Of a stretch of 64,000 bases of DNA, positions 52,353-61,791 are shown one piece after another. Made by a program: the position numbers and the translations under genes. This DNA is from DATFVJ01 sp963851085 (lineage in GTDB: Bacteria > Actinomycetota > Actinomycetes > Streptosporangiales > Streptosporangiaceae): positions 62,001 through 126,000 of the forward strand of contig CAWKNX010000013.1 of the NCBI GenBank assembly GCA_963851085.1. The letters run 5' to 3'. Position 1 is the stretch's first letter; each line of letters opens with the position of its first letter. The notes under the pieces were generated by a model. The model saw only the letters and a program-made list of their open reading frames with translations, searched no databases and was not told where the DNA came from.

Positions 52353-55295
52353 TCACCGGGCCAGCGCGATCACCTCGTCCAGGCCCGCACGGAGGTCTTC
52401 GGCGAGGCCGCCGGGGTCGGTGATCGCGGCCGTGTCGGTGTTGGTCCCGATGCAGCAGCCCTCGTTGTGCGAGATCAGCGTGATCATCGCCGCGCAGCCC
52501 GGGAGTGGGCCGAACGGGTACATATGTGTGATCCGCGATCCGGCGATGTACACCGGGTAAGGCACACCGGGGACGTTGGACACCTGAACGTCGTTGGTGC
52601 TGGTGAGCCGGCCCGCGACGGCGGCGATGACGGGCGCGGGCAGCCAGCCGAGCGCCGGGGACAGCGCCGCAGATACCGCGTCGGCCGTGGTCGCGCTCGC
52701 GGCCCGGGCGGTCAGCACGAACTGCCGCACGGCGGCGATCCTGGCGGCCGGGTCGCGCTCCGCCATGGGCGCGGCGAACCGGCCACCGGTGAAGCGGTTG
52801 CCGCCCTGCGGGTCGTCCTGGGTGCGCAAGCTGATCGGGAATCCGATGGTGAGCCTGTCGACCGGGGCGCCGTGCCGCTCGTGGTAGCGGCGGAATCCGC
52901 CGATCACAGCGGCCAGGAGCCCATCGTTGAGTGAGCCGCCCGCCGCCTTCGCGCCGGCCTTGAGGTCGGCTAGCGGCACGTCGAGCACCTCGAAGTGCCA
53001 GCTGCCGCCGCGCCGGGCCAGCAGCGGAGAGCCGGCTGGAGCGGGGCCGGCGGTCCGGCCAAGCCAGCGGGCGGTGTCGATCGTCTGTCCTGCCGTGCGT
53101 GACGCCGTTTCCCATGGCCGGGCCAGTGCGCCGAGCACCCCGAGGCCCCCGCGCAGGGCGGCCACGGGTGTGGACCGGACCGCGCCGGTGACCTGTTCGG
53201 CGAGCAGCCCGGTCCGTGACGCCCCGACGGGCGCGGGCACGGGTGGCTCGGGCCGATGCGGATCGTGTTCCGGTGTGCGGTTGTGCAGCCGCGTTATCAG
53301 CTGGATCGCGCCGAGCCCGTCGGTCACGCTGTGGTGGCTCTTGACGACATACCCGGCGCGGCCGTCGGCGAGACCCTCGACGAGCAGCGCCTCCCACAGC
53401 GGGCGGCCGCGGTCGAAGGGGGCGGCGGCGAATTCCTGCACGGCGTCGAGGAGCTGGCGCGGCGAGCCCGGTGCGGGCAGTTCGACGTGGTGGACGTGCC
53501 GTGAGAGGTCGAGTTCGCCGACTGTCACCCAGGTCGGCGTGCCGACCCCGAAGGCCGGCTCGACCACCCGCTGCCGCATCCGGGGCACCATGCGTGAGGC
53601 CCACTCATGGGCGGCGTACAGCCGGTCCCAGCCGGGGGCGGGATCGAGCAGCTCGAGCAGGCTCACATTCACGCGGAGCCGTGGGTCGGCGGCCTCGGCG
53701 CGCCACATCGCCGTCTCCAGCGGGCTCATCTCGGCCGAGGCACCCCAGTCCAGCGGGACCGCCGGGGGCAGGCCGGGCGCCGCGCGCTCGGTGGCCTGCA
53801 CACGCCCGGACCCGCGCCCGGGCCCGTGACCGGGCCCGTGGCCATGCCAGTCGCCGAGCACGGCCAGGTACTGCTGCCGGACTTCCTGGCGGTGCTTGTC
53901 CAGCTCCTCGACCGTCCAGCCAAGGGTCGGGATCGGCGGCAGGACCGCGATCTGCACGGTCCCGGAGCGAATCGTCGACGCACCTCGCCACATCAGCTCG
54001 CCGGAGTTGCGGATGACGATCGGGACGATCGGCACACCCGCCTGCATCGCGACGTGGAACGCTCCCTTCTTGAACGGCCCCAGCGCCGGGGTCACCGATC
54101 GGGTGCCCTCGGGCGCGATGACCAGCGAGATCCCCGCGCGCAGTCGCTGCACCGCCGGCTCGAGCGCCTTCTGCGCCTGGGCGGTGTTGCCGCGGTCGAC
54201 GAACGCCACGTCGGTGAGCCTGAACATAAGGCCGAACCCGGGGTTGCGCGCCAGTTCCTTCTTCGCCACGCCGGTGAACCCGCCGCGCAGGAGCTTGGCC
54301 AGAATGAGCACGTCGAGCTGGCTCTGGTGGTTGAAAAGGAACACCGCGGGCCGGGCGGCGAGGTACTCAGCGCCGCTGACGTCCAGCCGCACGCCCGCCA
54401 GCGCACTCCCGAGTTCGCCGCCCAAGGCGATGCCGAGGTCGATGCCCGCGCGCCGGGACCCGGTCAGCGTCCCGAGCGCCGCGCCCGTGGTGAAGCCGCC
54501 GAACAGGCCGGCGAGGCCCGCAGCGGTGCGGGCGATGTCCCGGACCCCGGCCCGGCCGCGGGAGCGGAACCTGGCGACCGGCCACCCGTAGTGCCGCGCG
54601 GCCTTGGCCAGCCCGCGGCCGGGGTTGAGCGCCCGCGCCCGGCCGGCGGTCCGCAGGAACGGCACGTCCTCGTCGCCGTTGGAGTAGGCGTAGCTATGCG
54701 GCAGGTCGATGTCGTGGTCGGCAGCGAACGCGCGGACCGCCGCGGCCTTGCCGGCCCGCCACAGCAGCGGCCCGCCCGGGCGGCCCGTGCAGATCCCGTT
54801 CACGATCTCCACCGGTGAGACGAGGATGTGCGGCACGCCCATCGCCCTGGCGGCGGGCTCCACCTGGAACCGCGTGGCGGACGAGGCGAGCACGACAGTG
54901 TGCCCAGCCCGCAGGTGCGCCTCGACCAGCCGCCACCCCTCCGGGTACAGCGAGCCGGCGATGCCCTGAACCCAGAGGCGCTCACCCAGCTCGGCGAGCT
55001 CGTCCTCGCTGCGCCCGGCCCAGACCCGCATGCTCGCCGTGGTGAACTGCTCGAAGTCCTCCTCGCTGGTCATCCCGCGCAGGCCGGTGAGCAGCATCCG
55101 CCCGAGGTCGGCGGGTGCGACCTGCGCGGCCCGCAGGTGATGGCGGGCGAACGCGGACAGCGAGTAGCCGTCGATCAGGGTCCCGTCGAAGTCGAAGAAC
55201 GCGCCCACGTGCGGTCCCTGCGGCCCGGCCTCGGCGTCGGAGATCAGCTGCTCCTCGGACCAGAACCCGGCAGCGGACCCGCTAAGGCTGGACAC
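52353..55295 (-). CDS. Trifunctional fusion: HAD phosphatase - PlsC acyltransferase - WS/DGAT
   Basis: A 980-residue protein. Residues 30-230 are a HAD-IB phosphatase (FFDFDGTLID at 33-42, ASSATRF, NGDEDVPFL). Residues 300-480 are a PlsC-type 1-acylglycerol-phosphate acyltransferase with NHQSQLD at 322-328 and PEGTRS at 395-400. A His/Gly/Pro-rich linker (HGHGPGHGPGRGSG) leads into a full WS/DGAT domain (515-980) with HHSVTDG at 654-660 and SNVPGVPYPVYIAGS near the end. It could turn lysophosphatidate to phosphatidate, diacylglycerol and triacylglycerol. Its start overlaps the PlsB stop by 14 bp. Mycobacteria encode these as separate neighbours (Rv2483c and Rv2484c). Confidence 0.93.
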   Translation of the reverse strand: MSSLSGSAAGFWSEEQLISDAEAGPQGPHVGAFFDFDGTLIDGYSLSAFARHHLRAAQVAPADLGRMLLTGLRGMTSEEDFEQFTTASMRVWAGRSEDELAELGERLWVQGIAGSLYPEGWRLVEAHLRAGHTVVLASSATRFQVEPAARAMGVPHILVSPVEIVNGICTGRPGGPLLWRAGKAAAVRAFAADHDIDLPHSYAYSNGDEDVPFLRTAGRARALNPGRGLAKAARHYGWPVARFRSRGRAGVRDIARTAAGLAGLFGGFTTGAALGTLTGSRRAGIDLGIALGGELGSALAGVRLDVSGAEYLAARPAVFLFNHQSQLDVLILAKLLRGGFTGVAKKELARNPGFGLMFRLTDVAFVDRGNTAQAQKALEPAVQRLRAGISLVIAPEGTRSVTPALGPFKKGAFHVAMQAGVPIVPIVIRNSGELMWRGASTIRSGTVQIAVLPPIPTLGWTVEELDKHRQEVRQQYLAVLGDWHGHGPGHGPGRGSGRVQATERAAPGLPPAVPLDWGASAEMSPLETAMWRAEAADPRLRVNVSLLELLDPAPGWDRLYAAHEWASRMVPRMRQRVVEPAFGVGTPTWVTVGELDLSRHVHHVELPAPGSPRQLLDAVQEFAAAPFDRGRPLWEALLVEGLADGRAGYVVKSHHSVTDGLGAIQLITRLHNRTPEHDPHRPEPPVPAPVGASRTGLLAEQVTGAVRSTPVAALRGGLGVLGALARPWETASRTAGQTIDTARWLGRTAGPAPAGSPLLARRGGSWHFEVLDVPLADLKAGAKAAGGSLNDGLLAAVIGGFRRYHERHGAPVDRLTIGFPISLRTQDDPQGGNRFTGGRFAAPMAERDPAARIAAVRQFVLTARAASATTADAVSAALSPALGWLPAPVIAAVAGRLTSTNDVQVSNVPGVPYPVYIAGSRITHMYPFGPLPGCAAMITLISHNEGCCIGTNTDTAAITDPGGLAEDLRAGLDEVIALAR

Positions 55296-57585
55296 CGACC
55301 GCCTCCCGTCGCGACGCTGCGTCGATCTCGTCTATTGTGATCAGCCGCGCGACGACGTCACGCAGCCGCGCGGCGAAAGCCTGCCTGCGCTGCGCCAGCT
55401 CCTCGCGGCCAGGGTCGATCAGATCCAGGTTCGCGGCTAGTTTCAGCGCGCTGGAGAACAGCTCCCGCGACAGCGACTCCGGCCCGTGCAGCCGCCCCTG
55501 CAGCAACATCTGCTGGCCCACACCGCCACACTCGTCGAGGAACTCGTTTTCGGCGACCGGCCGGCGCGCCGGGCGCGCGGCGAGCCGCTCGGCCACTACG
55601 AGCTGCGCGTCGAGGAACGACCGCAGCACCCGGTTCGCCACCAGCAGCTGCGAACGTGCGAGCACCGCGAGCCCATCCGCCGTCTCCCAGCCCGGGTCCA
55701 GCCGCTCAAGCTCCGCAGCGAGCTGCGCGCGGTAGGACACTTTGTCCGGGAAGAAGAACTCGAACTTCAGCTGGTCACGCAGCCGTATTGCCTCGTCCCA
55801 GCGGTCCACGGGCTCGCTCAGCAGCACAAGCTCAGCCACCGCGCGATCGATGAAATGGTGGATGGCGCTGTTACGGTAAAAGGCGGCCACCAGATGCTGG
55901 CCTCGCTCGATCGCGTACACCGGCTCCTCACCACCGTCGTAGACGGTAACGACGTGCTGCTCGGCCAGCGCCCCAAGCACGCGGCGCACCCCCGTCTCGG
56001 TCCGCAGCGCCGCCCCCGAGTGCGGCAGCCCCCGCTCGGCCAGGTAGGCCCGCAACGGCTCCAGCACCCTGCGTACCTGGCCCAAGGTCAGGGCGCGGTC
56101 GCGCACCCCGAGCAGCGCGAAGGTGACCAGCGCCGTCGCCGTCGCCGGCGTAACCCGGTTGATCCGCACGCTGACCTCGAACGCCACCTTCTGCAGCCTG
56201 AGCCGCCACGCGTCCCTGTCGGCCGGAGCTCCGCCAGCCGCTAGCGCCTCGCGCAGCGAGAGGGGCTCGGCGAATCGCACCTGCGCCGTGCCGATCCGCA
56301 GCAGCTGGCCCCTGGCGTAGGACGCCAGCCAGGACAGCCCTTCGGCCTTCTTCGCCGCCCCGCCCTGCTCAGCCGCCATCGCCGACGCCTCGCGGAGCTG
56401 GTCGTAGGTGATCGACACCGGCACGAGGTAGGCGTCATCGGCGCGGCCACGCTCGACGGCCTCGGCGAGATAGGTCAGCAGGCCGTAGCGCGGCGGGCGC
56501 AGCTTGCCGGTGCGCGAGCGCCCGCCCTCCATGTACCACTCGAGGTTGAAACGCTTGGCGAGCAGGAAGCCGAGGTACTCGCGCAGCGCCAGCTTGTAGA
56601 TCTCGTCGCCGCCGAAGCTGCGCCGGATGAACACGATCCCGGCGCGCTTGGCCAGCGGGCCGATCGGCCAGAAGCAGAGGTTGTCCCCGCCGAGCACGTG
56701 GTTGCGTGGGAAGTCGTACCCGGCCAGCACATCGGCCAGCAGGAGCGAGTCGGCATACGAACGGTGGCTGGGTAGGAACACCAGCGCATGGTGGCTGTTC
56801 AGCTCACGCAGCCGCTCCAGCCCGGCCACGTCAGCTTGGACTTGCCAGGCGCGCGCGTGCAACGGGCGCAGCGCGCTGGAGAGCAGGTCGACGGCTATCG
56901 GACTCATCGACGCGACCAAGCCGTCCAGGTCGGCGTGGGCGCGTTCGGCCACCTCCGGCTCGGTCAGCTCGAGGCGGGCAGCGAGCGCGGCGACCTCGCG
57001 GCGGAACTCCCGTTTATCCTCGATCGCTTCCACGACATGCTTGGGCACCTTGTAGCGGTATCCGAGCAGCGGCCGCTCGGCTCGCTCCAACGCGAGCCTG
57101 GCCTGCCGGGTCACGAAGGCCGCGAACGAGCCGGTGCCGCCCCAGCGCTCGCGGAGCGCGGCCACGGTGGCGGGCTCGGCGAGCACGACACGGGCGCGGT
57201 CGGGCTCGCGGCGCGCAATGCGGGCCTGCCGGTACGGCGGCGGCCGCCGTGGATTGAGCAGCGACAGAACGTCCGACCACCGCACTGGGCGCTCGCCGCC
57301 CCGCTCCCTCGGGAGCCACACAACGCGGGCGGCGGTCACGACCGTGTCCGGCGCCGTCTCGGCCAGCGACCGCGCCAGCCCCGGGCCGTCCAGTGGCAGC
57401 ACCACCGACGGCCGCAAGTCCGTGTCACGCAGCCAGGCCATGACGAGCGCACGCTCCACCTCGCTCGCCAGCCCGGCCAGCAAGATGAGCGGTGCCCCGC
57501 CGGAAGGACCGTCACCGACCGCGCCCCGCGCTGCCCGCCGACCGTTCACGCTTGACTCCTTCCCCCCGGGACCATCCTCGCCCAT
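55282..57585 (-). CDS. plsB: Glycerol-3-phosphate 1-O-acyltransferase (PlsB type)
   Basis: A 767-residue PlsB-family enzyme. Acyltransferase block I is FLPSHRSYADSLLLA (HX4D, His274-Asp279), block II GGDNLCFWPIGPLAKRAGIVFIRRSFGGDEIYKLAL, block III EWYMEGGRSRTGKLRPPRYG (353-368) and block IV DAYLVPVSITYD. The length fits bacterial and mycobacterial PlsB2 (about 780-800). It catalyses the first step of glycerolipid synthesis at the membrane. It is the first gene of a two-gene operon with the fusion protein; overlapping reading frames suggest translational coupling. Confidence 0.93.
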   Translation of the reverse strand: MGEDGPGGKESSVNGRRAARGAVGDGPSGGAPLILLAGLASEVERALVMAWLRDTDLRPSVVLPLDGPGLARSLAETAPDTVVTAARVVWLPRERGGERPVRWSDVLSLLNPRRPPPYRQARIARREPDRARVVLAEPATVAALRERWGGTGSFAAFVTRQARLALERAERPLLGYRYKVPKHVVEAIEDKREFRREVAALAARLELTEPEVAERAHADLDGLVASMSPIAVDLLSSALRPLHARAWQVQADVAGLERLRELNSHHALVFLPSHRSYADSLLLADVLAGYDFPRNHVLGGDNLCFWPIGPLAKRAGIVFIRRSFGGDEIYKLALREYLGFLLAKRFNLEWYMEGGRSRTGKLRPPRYGLLTYLAEAVERGRADDAYLVPVSITYDQLREASAMAAEQGGAAKKAEGLSWLASYARGQLLRIGTAQVRFAEPLSLREALAAGGAPADRDAWRLRLQKVAFEVSVRINRVTPATATALVTFALLGVRDRALTLGQVRRVLEPLRAYLAERGLPHSGAALRTETGVRRVLGALAEQHVVTVYDGGEEPVYAIERGQHLVAAFYRNSAIHHFIDRAVAELVLLSEPVDRWDEAIRLRDQLKFEFFFPDKVSYRAQLAAELERLDPGWETADGLAVLARSQLLVANRVLRSFLDAQLVVAERLAARPARRPVAENEFLDECGGVGQQMLLQGRLHGPESLSRELFSSALKLAANLDLIDPGREELAQRRQAFAARLRDVVARLITIDEIDAASRREAVGVQP

Positions 57586-57617
57586 CCTGTGACCGAGGTC
57601 ACCCCGGCTGGGGTGGG

Positions 57618-58019
57618 CTAGTCCAGCGTCGCCCCGATGCGCTCACGGATCTCCTGTACGGCCCAGTTGTTGCCGTCGAGATCGCGGAAGTGGACGAACT
57701 TGCCGCCATCGCGGGGATCCAACGTCTGGACCTCCGAGACCCCGATGCCCCGTCCGGCCAGCTGGGCGCGCGCCGCCTCGATGTCAGTGACCACCAGTTG
57801 GAACATGGCCCCCGACCCGAGGTCGGCGTCCGCGCTCACCACCAGGGGCCCGATGACGACCGAGCACGCCGACCCGGGCGGTGTCATGTGCACCACCCGC
57901 ATGGTCTCCGTGGGGCGCGTGTCAGCGTCGAGGTGGAAACCCAGCTTGCCGACGTAGAAGCTCTTCGCCCGGTCGATGTCGGTGACCGGAACCACCACAA
58001 CTTCCAGCTTCCAATCCAT
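57618..58019 (-). CDS. VOC/glyoxalase-family protein
   Basis: A 133-residue vicinal-oxygen-chelate protein with two beta-alpha-beta-beta-beta halves: MDWKLEVVVVPVTDIDRAKSFYVGKLGFHLDADT and FQLVVTDIEAARAQLAGRGIGVSEVQ, then GGKFVHFRDLDGNNWAVQEI with the late Glu ligand. The ATG at 58019 has AAGGA upstream. Substrate unknown. Confidence 0.92.
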   Translation of the reverse strand: MDWKLEVVVVPVTDIDRAKSFYVGKLGFHLDADTRPTETMRVVHMTPPGSACSVVIGPLVVSADADLGSGAMFQLVVTDIEAARAQLAGRGIGVSEVQTLDPRDGGKFVHFRDLDGNNWAVQEIRERIGATLD

Positions 58020-58154
58020 GATGCCGTCCTTCTGCTGCCGCGCCGGGGTGGCGCTCCCAGTAGCAGGACGGAGCTGTGGCGGCCGTCTCGACATCCGCCA
58101 GGAAGCTGATGCGGCGCGGACCGCTGCCGCGAGCCCCACCCGCGCGCCCGGCAC

Positions 58155-59691
58155 CGGCGATATTCATTGGCACGCCCTGGCCCCGTGGACGCCAAGCGGC
58201 CCCCTCGCCGTCGGGCGCGGTTTCTTCAACGGCAGCCCCACCGACTTTGTCAGCGGTGCCATCGACGATGTGCGCGCCTACGCCGGCGTTCTGCCGGGCC
58301 AGGACATCAGCGCCCTCGCGGGGACCGGGTCCATCACCGTGCACACGGACCAGGCCGGGCCCCGGCCGGGCCCACACTCAATCCCACCCAGATCGGCGCG
58401 TTCCTCGAGGAGATCAACCACTCCGGCGATGGCGGTATCTACGCTGAACTGGTCCGCAACCGCGACATGAAGGAAAGCAGTTCCTCCCCCGTCTACTGGT
58501 CCGCGGCCGTGGACGGAGGCGCAAGCGCGGCGATAGCGCTGGACAGCTCCCAGCCCCTCAACAGCGCCAGCCAGGTCGCGCTCAATCTGTCGGTGACGAG
58601 GGTGCCGTCCGGCGGCCGGGCCGGTATCGCCAACGACGGCTATTTCGGCGTCCCCGTCACGCCGGCGACGGCCTACCATCTGTCCTTCTATGCCAAGGGT
58701 GATGCCACCTTCACCGGACCGCTGACCGCGACACTGGAAAGCACCAGCGGCAAGGTGTGGGCCACCGCGACGATTCCCGCGATAACCACAAGCTGGGCCA
58801 GGTGCACGGCCACACTCACCACCGCGAAGAACATCCCAGCCTCGCTGACCAACCGTCTGGTCATCGCCACCAAGAACGCCGCGGTGGCTGGCTCGTCGGC
58901 CTGGTTCGACCTCGTGTCGCTCTTCCCGCCCACTTACGACAACACCCCGAACGGGCTGCGGACCGACCTGATGCAAAAGCTCACTGCGCTGCATCCCGGC
59001 TACTTCCGCGTGCCCGGCGGCAACTATCTCGAAGGCAACACGCTCAGCACGTACTTCAACTGGAAGACGACGGTCGGCCCGATCGAGAACCGGCCGGGCC
59101 ACTACAACAGCGCCTGGGGCTACTGGTCACAGGACGGCATGGGACTGCTCGAATACCTGGAGATGGCGGAAGAGGTCGGGGCGCAGTGAGGCCGCATTCC
59201 TTACCGGGCTGGAAAGTGACGCCGACGTGGTGCTCGGCGCGTCGTACGCGCCACTGCTCGTCAACGTCAACGCGGTGAGCTGGTCCACCAATCTCATCGG
59301 GTACAACGGCCTGACCAGCTACGGCTCCCCGTCGTACTACGTGATCAAGATGATCAGCGACGCCCTCGGCGACCATGTCGCGCCGACATAGATCGTCGGC
59401 GGCAACGGCAACCTCTGGGCAGTCGCCTCGACCAAGGCAGACGGCACCACGTACGTCACCGTCGTGAACCGCGGCACGTCCGCCGCCACGGTCGACCTCA
59501 ACCTGGCCGGCATCTCCGCGGTCAGCGGCGGGACGGAGACGGTGCTCACCGGCGACCCGGCCGCGGTCAACTCGCTCACACATCCAACGGACGTCAGTCC
59601 CACGACCCACAAGGTCGATCACTCGGGCTCAACGTTCCGCCACACGTTCCCGCCCAACTCCGTGACGGTCCTCTCGCTGACCACCAGATGA
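58155..59691 (+). pseudogene. GH51 alpha-L-arabinofuranosidase with LamG region, multiply broken
   Basis: The 5' part reads as the end of a LamG domain (PLAVGRGFFNGSPTDFVSGAIDDVRAYAG). After a frameshift near 58370 comes the GH51 start (IGAFLEEINHSGDGGIYAELVRNRDMKE), a carbohydrate-binding-like stretch, and HPGYFRVPGGNYLEGNTL...FNWKTTVGPIENRPGH up to EYLEMAEEVGAQ and a stop at 59189. The catalytic-barrel middle is deleted: the next frame starts EAAFLTGLESDADVVLGASYAPLLVN. A single TAG interrupts HVAPT-IVGGNG at 59389. The C-terminal beta domain continues to 59691. No signal peptide or intact start. Confidence 0.85.
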
Positions 59692-59903
59692 GAGCGTGAG
59701 ACACCCGGTGGGGCGGCCCGGCGCCGCCCCACCGGTCACCACCTCATGAAAGGCCGGGATGACTAGCCCGTAGGGGCCCCGGATCACAGCACTATGACCA
59801 TGACCACTGCCAAGCCGCTGCCGTAGCGCACGGCATATTGAACAAGATGTCCATATATCGAGACAGGCCATGGATGGGTCATGGGAGCGGGCCAGCGCCC
59901 GAA

Positions 59904-60031
59904 TCATGATCGATGGCCCGTTGGACGGGCTATCCCACGGCGTCAATAGGTACTATCGCCTTTGACCCACGGCGGCTTTCATGATCGCGGTATCTTTTCC
60001 GCAAATACCGCCGAGAAGTTACCGCGATCAT
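59904..60031. repeat. Full repeat unit: linker plus 51-bp palindrome (copy B)
   Basis: The linker (59904-59980) aligns with 12199-12278; the palindrome is 59981-60031 (ATGATCGCGGTATCTTTTC / GAGAAGTTACCGCGATCAT), with two arm changes. It is followed by GCCCGGCGCTGCC, as at 12165. Confidence 0.85.
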
Positions 60032-60069
60032 GAAGCCCGGCGCTGCCTGGGCCGCGGCCCTCGCCCGGA

Positions 60070-60135
60070 TCATGATCCATGGTCCGTTGGACGGGCTATC
60101 GCACCGCCGTCAACGTGTACCATCTTGCCCTGTTT
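60070..60135. repeat. Second linker copy without palindrome
   Basis: TCATGATCCATGGTCCGTTG, GACGGGCTATCGCAC, GCCGTCAACGTGTACCATC match linkers at 12199 and 59904, but the expected palindrome is replaced by TTTCAAGATCAGCTTCGG. Confidence 0.65.
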
Positions 60136-60394
60136 CAAGATCAGCTTCGGCGATGGGCAACCCCATCAATGGGCCATTGATGGTTAATCACAGCACCCGA
60201 TAGCCCGTAGGGCACCAGATGGCACGACCTGCGGGCCATCGATCTTGGATGGCATGCGGTGAAACCGGTGTGGCTGTGCGCGGAACGGTAAGGGACGGAG
60301 CATCCGCACTCGCCGCTTGACATGGTGCGACTGGGTGTCGAACGGCTTACGCGGAAACCCGCTGCTGGCGGGTCTCCCCCAGCAGGCCGGCCGG

Positions 60395-60829
60395 AGTTCG
60401 AGGCGCGCGGGTTGTGGCGGGGCCGATGGGCCGGCCGCCCCGCGCTGTTGGTGCTGGACGACGCGACAGGCAGCGAGCAGGTTCACCCGCTGCCTGCGCA
60501 GGCCGTCCGAGCGGCGCGCGGGGAGGTGGCAGGCACCGGCCAAGGCCGAGCGGGTCATCGCGCAGAGCGTCTCCTGGGAACTGCCCAGCGAAGGCCGCCG
60601 CGCGGTCACCGCGGAACACGAGCGCGCGGTGCTGCGAGCTGGCGGAGTGGTGATCCGGTACGGCCAGCTCTACGGGCCGGGTACGTTCTACGAGACCGCC
60701 CCGCCGCCACCGCCGCGGATCCACGTCGACGACGCCGCACGCCAGACGGTGCCCGCGCTCGAAGTGCCGCCGGGCGTGACGATCGTCGCCGACGACAGAG
60801 CCGCGCCGCCGAGGGACCGCATTCGCTGA
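60395..60829 (+). pseudogene. Chimeric remnant: NTPase-regulator fragment joined to SDR/epimerase fragment
   Basis: GLWRGRWAGRPALLVLDDATGSEQVHPL (about 60400-60490) looks like the Walker B region of AfsR-type NTPases. From about 60545 another frame gives QSVSWELPSEGRRAVTAEHERAVLRAGGVVIRYGQLYGPGTFYETAPPPPPRIHVDDAARQTVPALEVPPGVTIVAD, the C-terminal half of an NAD-dependent epimerase. Neither part is complete. It ends in a 17-bp repeat. Confidence 0.65.
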
Positions 60830-60862
60830 GGGACCGCATTCGCTGAGGGACCGCATTCGCTG
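60811..60862. repeat. 17-bp triplicate
   Basis: GAGGGACCGCATTCGCT occurs three times in tandem between the epimerase remnant and the end of the DedA gene. Confidence 0.85.
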
Positions 60863-60881
60863 ACCGCGGCCGAATCAAGAG

Positions 60882-61619
60882 TCAGCCCGCAAGGGCTCCC
60901 GGATCGCGACCTTCCGCCGCAACCGCAGCGGGAGCGGTTTCTGGCGCGGCCAGCCCCGCGAGCCCGGGAACGCGCTGTGCAATCAGGCTCAGGCCGATGC
61001 AGGCAGGGCATGCCGCCTCCGCCCAGGCCTCGGGTCCCGCGCGCTTTCCCCGCCTGGCACGCCAGAAGACGAGCGCGCCTATGACCAGCACGCCGAGCGC
61101 GACCAGAGCCGGTCCCGTCGCCTGATGGAAGGCTCGATACGCGAGCGGCCCGAGCAGCAGGCCAAGGACCAGGTGAAGTTGCAGGAAAACACTGCTGCCC
61201 AGGATGAGAGCAGGCAGGGCACGCCGCCAGCTCACCCCGGAGACGCCAGCGGCGACGACGGTGAGTGTCCGCAGACCCGGTGTCCCTCGTCCCACGGCAA
61301 GCGCGGAGCGACCCCGGGTCTCGACGAACGCGGCCGCGCGGCGGGCACGCGCCTCGCTGAGTCCCAGGCGCGGTCCGAACCGGGCGATGACGCGGTGAGC
61401 CGGACCTCGGCAGGCCAGGAAGAGGATGCTCGTGCCGATGACAGAAATGACCTCGAAGCCAGCCACCGCCACCCACAACGGGAATGCTCCGACCGCGACG
61501 CGCTCGCCCACGCTGAACATCACGAGATCGGCAGGGAGCGGGATCGGCACGCCCGCTTCCATCGGGACAAGAAGACCCAGCGCGACCCACCCGCTCAGGC
61601 CGACGACACCGACCCGCAC
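60882..61619 (-). CDS. DedA-family (VTT domain) membrane protein
   Basis: A 245-residue DedA/Tvp38-type protein. VPMEAGVPIPLPADLVMFSVGERVAVGAF is the re-entrant E-x-x-x-P-x-P signature, and later VGRGTPGLRTLTVVAAGVSGVSWRRALPALILGSSVFLQLHLVLGLL carries the typical second re-entrant region. DedA proteins are linked to lipid scrambling and membrane homeostasis. The last 40 residues are low complexity. Confidence 0.9.
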   Translation of the reverse strand: MRVGVVGLSGWVALGLLVPMEAGVPIPLPADLVMFSVGERVAVGAFPLWVAVAGFEVISVIGTSILFLACRGPAHRVIARFGPRLGLSEARARRAAAFVETRGRSALAVGRGTPGLRTLTVVAAGVSGVSWRRALPALILGSSVFLQLHLVLGLLLGPLAYRAFHQATGPALVALGVLVIGALVFWRARRGKRAGPEAWAEAACPACIGLSLIAQRVPGLAGLAAPETAPAAVAAEGRDPGALAG

Positions 61620-61791
61620 GTCACACCGCCAGCGCGGGCCGGAGCAACCCGGCCCGAAGCCGTGCCGTGCCCGCGACGAAGTGATGGCTCATCCGCGACA
61701 TGGCTGCTCCTCTTCCTGCTGCCTGCCCGTCCTGCCACCGGCAACACGGGCAGGCAGAATCCCGGAAGACCCCGGGGCTCAGGGATTTCCC

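Larger units (their letters stand above)
59692..60395. other. Repeat-rich intergenic region
   Basis: About 700 bp with no supported gene. It holds the longest repeat unit (59904-60031), a second linker copy (60070-60135) and the hairpin CCATCAA/TTGATGG near 60163-60183. Confidence 0.6.
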
